Source: Elgaria multicarinata webbii (lineage: Eukaryota; Chordata; Lepidosauria; Squamata; Anguidae). From it: DNA of 64,000 nucleotides. Each line of letters starts with the position of its first letter. Within the stretch, counting starts at the first letter, position 1. Of the stretch, positions 62,857-64,000 are shown piece after piece. A program made the translations under genes and the position numbers. Under the pieces are notes generated by a model. It did not search any database, was not told the origin of the DNA, and saw only the letters and a program-made list of their open reading frames with translations. The DNA lies in contig NC_086182.1 in the NCBI RefSeq assembly GCF_023053635.1, positions 4,861,001 through 4,925,000 on the forward strand. Direction: 5' to 3'.

Positions 62857-63910
62857 AGAATCATAGAATAGCAGAGTTGGAAGGGGCCTACAAGGCCATC
62901 GAGTCCAACCCCCTGCTCAGTGCAGGAATCCACCCTAAAGCATCCCCGACAGATGGTTGTCCAGCTGCCTCTTGAAGGCCTCTAGTGTGGAGAGCCCACA
63001 ACCTCCCTAGGTAACTGATTCCATTGTCGTACTGCTCTAACAGTCAGGACGTTTTTCCTGATGTCCAGCTGGAATCTGGCTTCCTGTAACTTGAGCCCGT
63101 TATTCTGTGTCCTGCACTCTGGGAGGATCGAGAAGAGATCCTGGCCCTCCTCTGTGTGACAACCTTTTAAGTATTTGAAGAGTGCTATCATATAACCCCT
63201 CAATCTTCTCTTCTCCAGGCTAGACATGCCCAGTTCTTTCCGTCTCTCTTCATAGGGCTTTGTTTCCAGACCCCTGATCATCCTGCTTGCCCTCCTCTGA
63301 ACACGCTCCAGCTTGTCTGCCTCCTTCTTGAATTGTGGAGCCCAGAACTGGACACAATACTCTAGATTTGGCCTAACCAGAGCCGAATAGAGAGGAACCA
63401 GTACCTCACGCGATTTGGAAGCTATACTTCTATTAATGCAGCCCAAAATAGCATTTGCCTTTCTTGCAGCCATATCACACTGTTGGCTCATATTCAGCTT
63501 GCGATCTACAACAATTCCAAGATCCTTCTCATTTGTAGTATTGCTGAGCCAAGTATCCCCCATCTTGTAACTGTGCATTTGGTTTCTATTTCCTAGATGT
63601 AGAACTTGGCCTTTATCCCTATTAAATTTCGTTCTGTTGTTTTCAGCCCAGCACTCCAGCCTATCAAGATTGCTTTGAAGTTTTTTTCTGTCTTCTGGGG
63701 TATTAGCTATTCCACCCAATTTTGTGTCATCTGCAAATTTGATCAGCGTTCCCTGTACCAACTCCTCCAAATCATTAATAAAAATGTTGAAGAGCACTGG
63801 GCCCAGGACTGAGCCCTGCGGCACCCCACTCGTTGCCTCTCCCCAATTTGAGAAGGTTCCATTGATAAGTACGCTTTGAGTCCGATTCTGTAGCCAACTG
63901 TGCCTGTTTT
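62857..63910 (-). mobile_element. CR1 LINE, longest copy, includes polymerase core end
   Basis: - strand frame 62982-63824 of 280 codons with MPQGSVLGPVLFNIFIND, LIKFADDTKLGGI (the polymerase A/FADD motif), NEKDLGIVVDRKLNMSQQ and the C-terminal domain. The last codons are shifted by the GTGTGGAGAGCCC one-base deletion near 62988. The upstream coding part is cut at about 63910 by a SINE or truncation. Confidence 0.95.
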
Positions 63911-63911
63911 C

Positions 63912-64000
63912 CTACTTAAGGAACTCAAGGTGGCGTACATAATCCCCCCTCCTCTTCTCCATTTTTATCCTCACAACAATAACCCTGTGAGGTGGGTTGG
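63912..64000 (-). mobile_element. tRNA-derived SINE (family K), cut by window edge
   Basis: CTTAAGGAACTCAAGGTGGC, ATTTTTATCCTCACAACAAT and CCCTGTGAGGTGGGTTGG in reverse orientation. It continues beyond the window. Confidence 0.8.

Noticed and set aside
1-64000. CRISPR array, bacterial operon or phage-like system
   Set aside because: Spliced host gene and vertebrate retroposons throughout; tandem repeats are microsatellites or a 20-bp triplication without spacers.

Overview
The window looks like nuclear DNA from a squamate reptile (lizard or snake). The reasons are the repeat mixture, not a species match. It combines abundant CR1 and L2 LINEs, a BovB/RTE LINE end, an L1 end, several tRNA-derived SINE families and many palindromic hAT-type miniature transposons (MITEs). 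Birds and mammals do not carry this combination. No prokaryotic gene organisation, CRISPR array, retrovirus or LTR element was seen.

One host gene is clearly present: KCNIP3 (Kv channel-interacting protein 3, also called DREAM or calsenilin) on the + strand. I can place eight coding exons, all with GT/AG splice sites and compatible phases: 4818-4920, 30410-30534, 39029-39098, 41754-41824, 44465-44572, 48294-48398, 49923-49985 and 51768-51815. Together they read as 230 codons plus a stop. The first exon encodes a short membrane-spanning N-terminus of the KChIP3x/KChIP4a type. The first exon of the usual cytosolic KChIP3a/calsenilin form was not found and probably lies upstream. The exon sits in a CpG-rich promoter region (about 3990-4960). 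A long 3' UTR probably ends at a double AATAAA near 55653-55663.

Intron 1 (about 25.5 kb) and the other introns are largely repeats, often nested. Three structures stand out. First, nine copies of a hAT-like MITE whose full-length form is a palindrome of palindromes, with 8-bp target duplications and CR1 or L2 insertions inside some copies. Second, other hAT-like palindromic families, one with a perfect 8-bp target duplication at 300-486. Third, an old CR1 at 22160-23940 that carries at least four later insertions, one of them a foldback element flanked by identical 15-bp direct repeats.

Downstream of KCNIP3, 55.7-64 kb holds no recognisable coding exon but has two promoter-like regions. At 60660-60960 there is an exact TCTCGCGAGA palindrome, an NRF1 site, an ETS site and an E-box, next to a MITE carrying a ZNF143-like motif. 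At 62180-62660 there is a CpG-rich island. These probably mark the start of one or two neighbouring genes whose exons lie mostly outside the window or were not recognised. The window ends inside a SINE.
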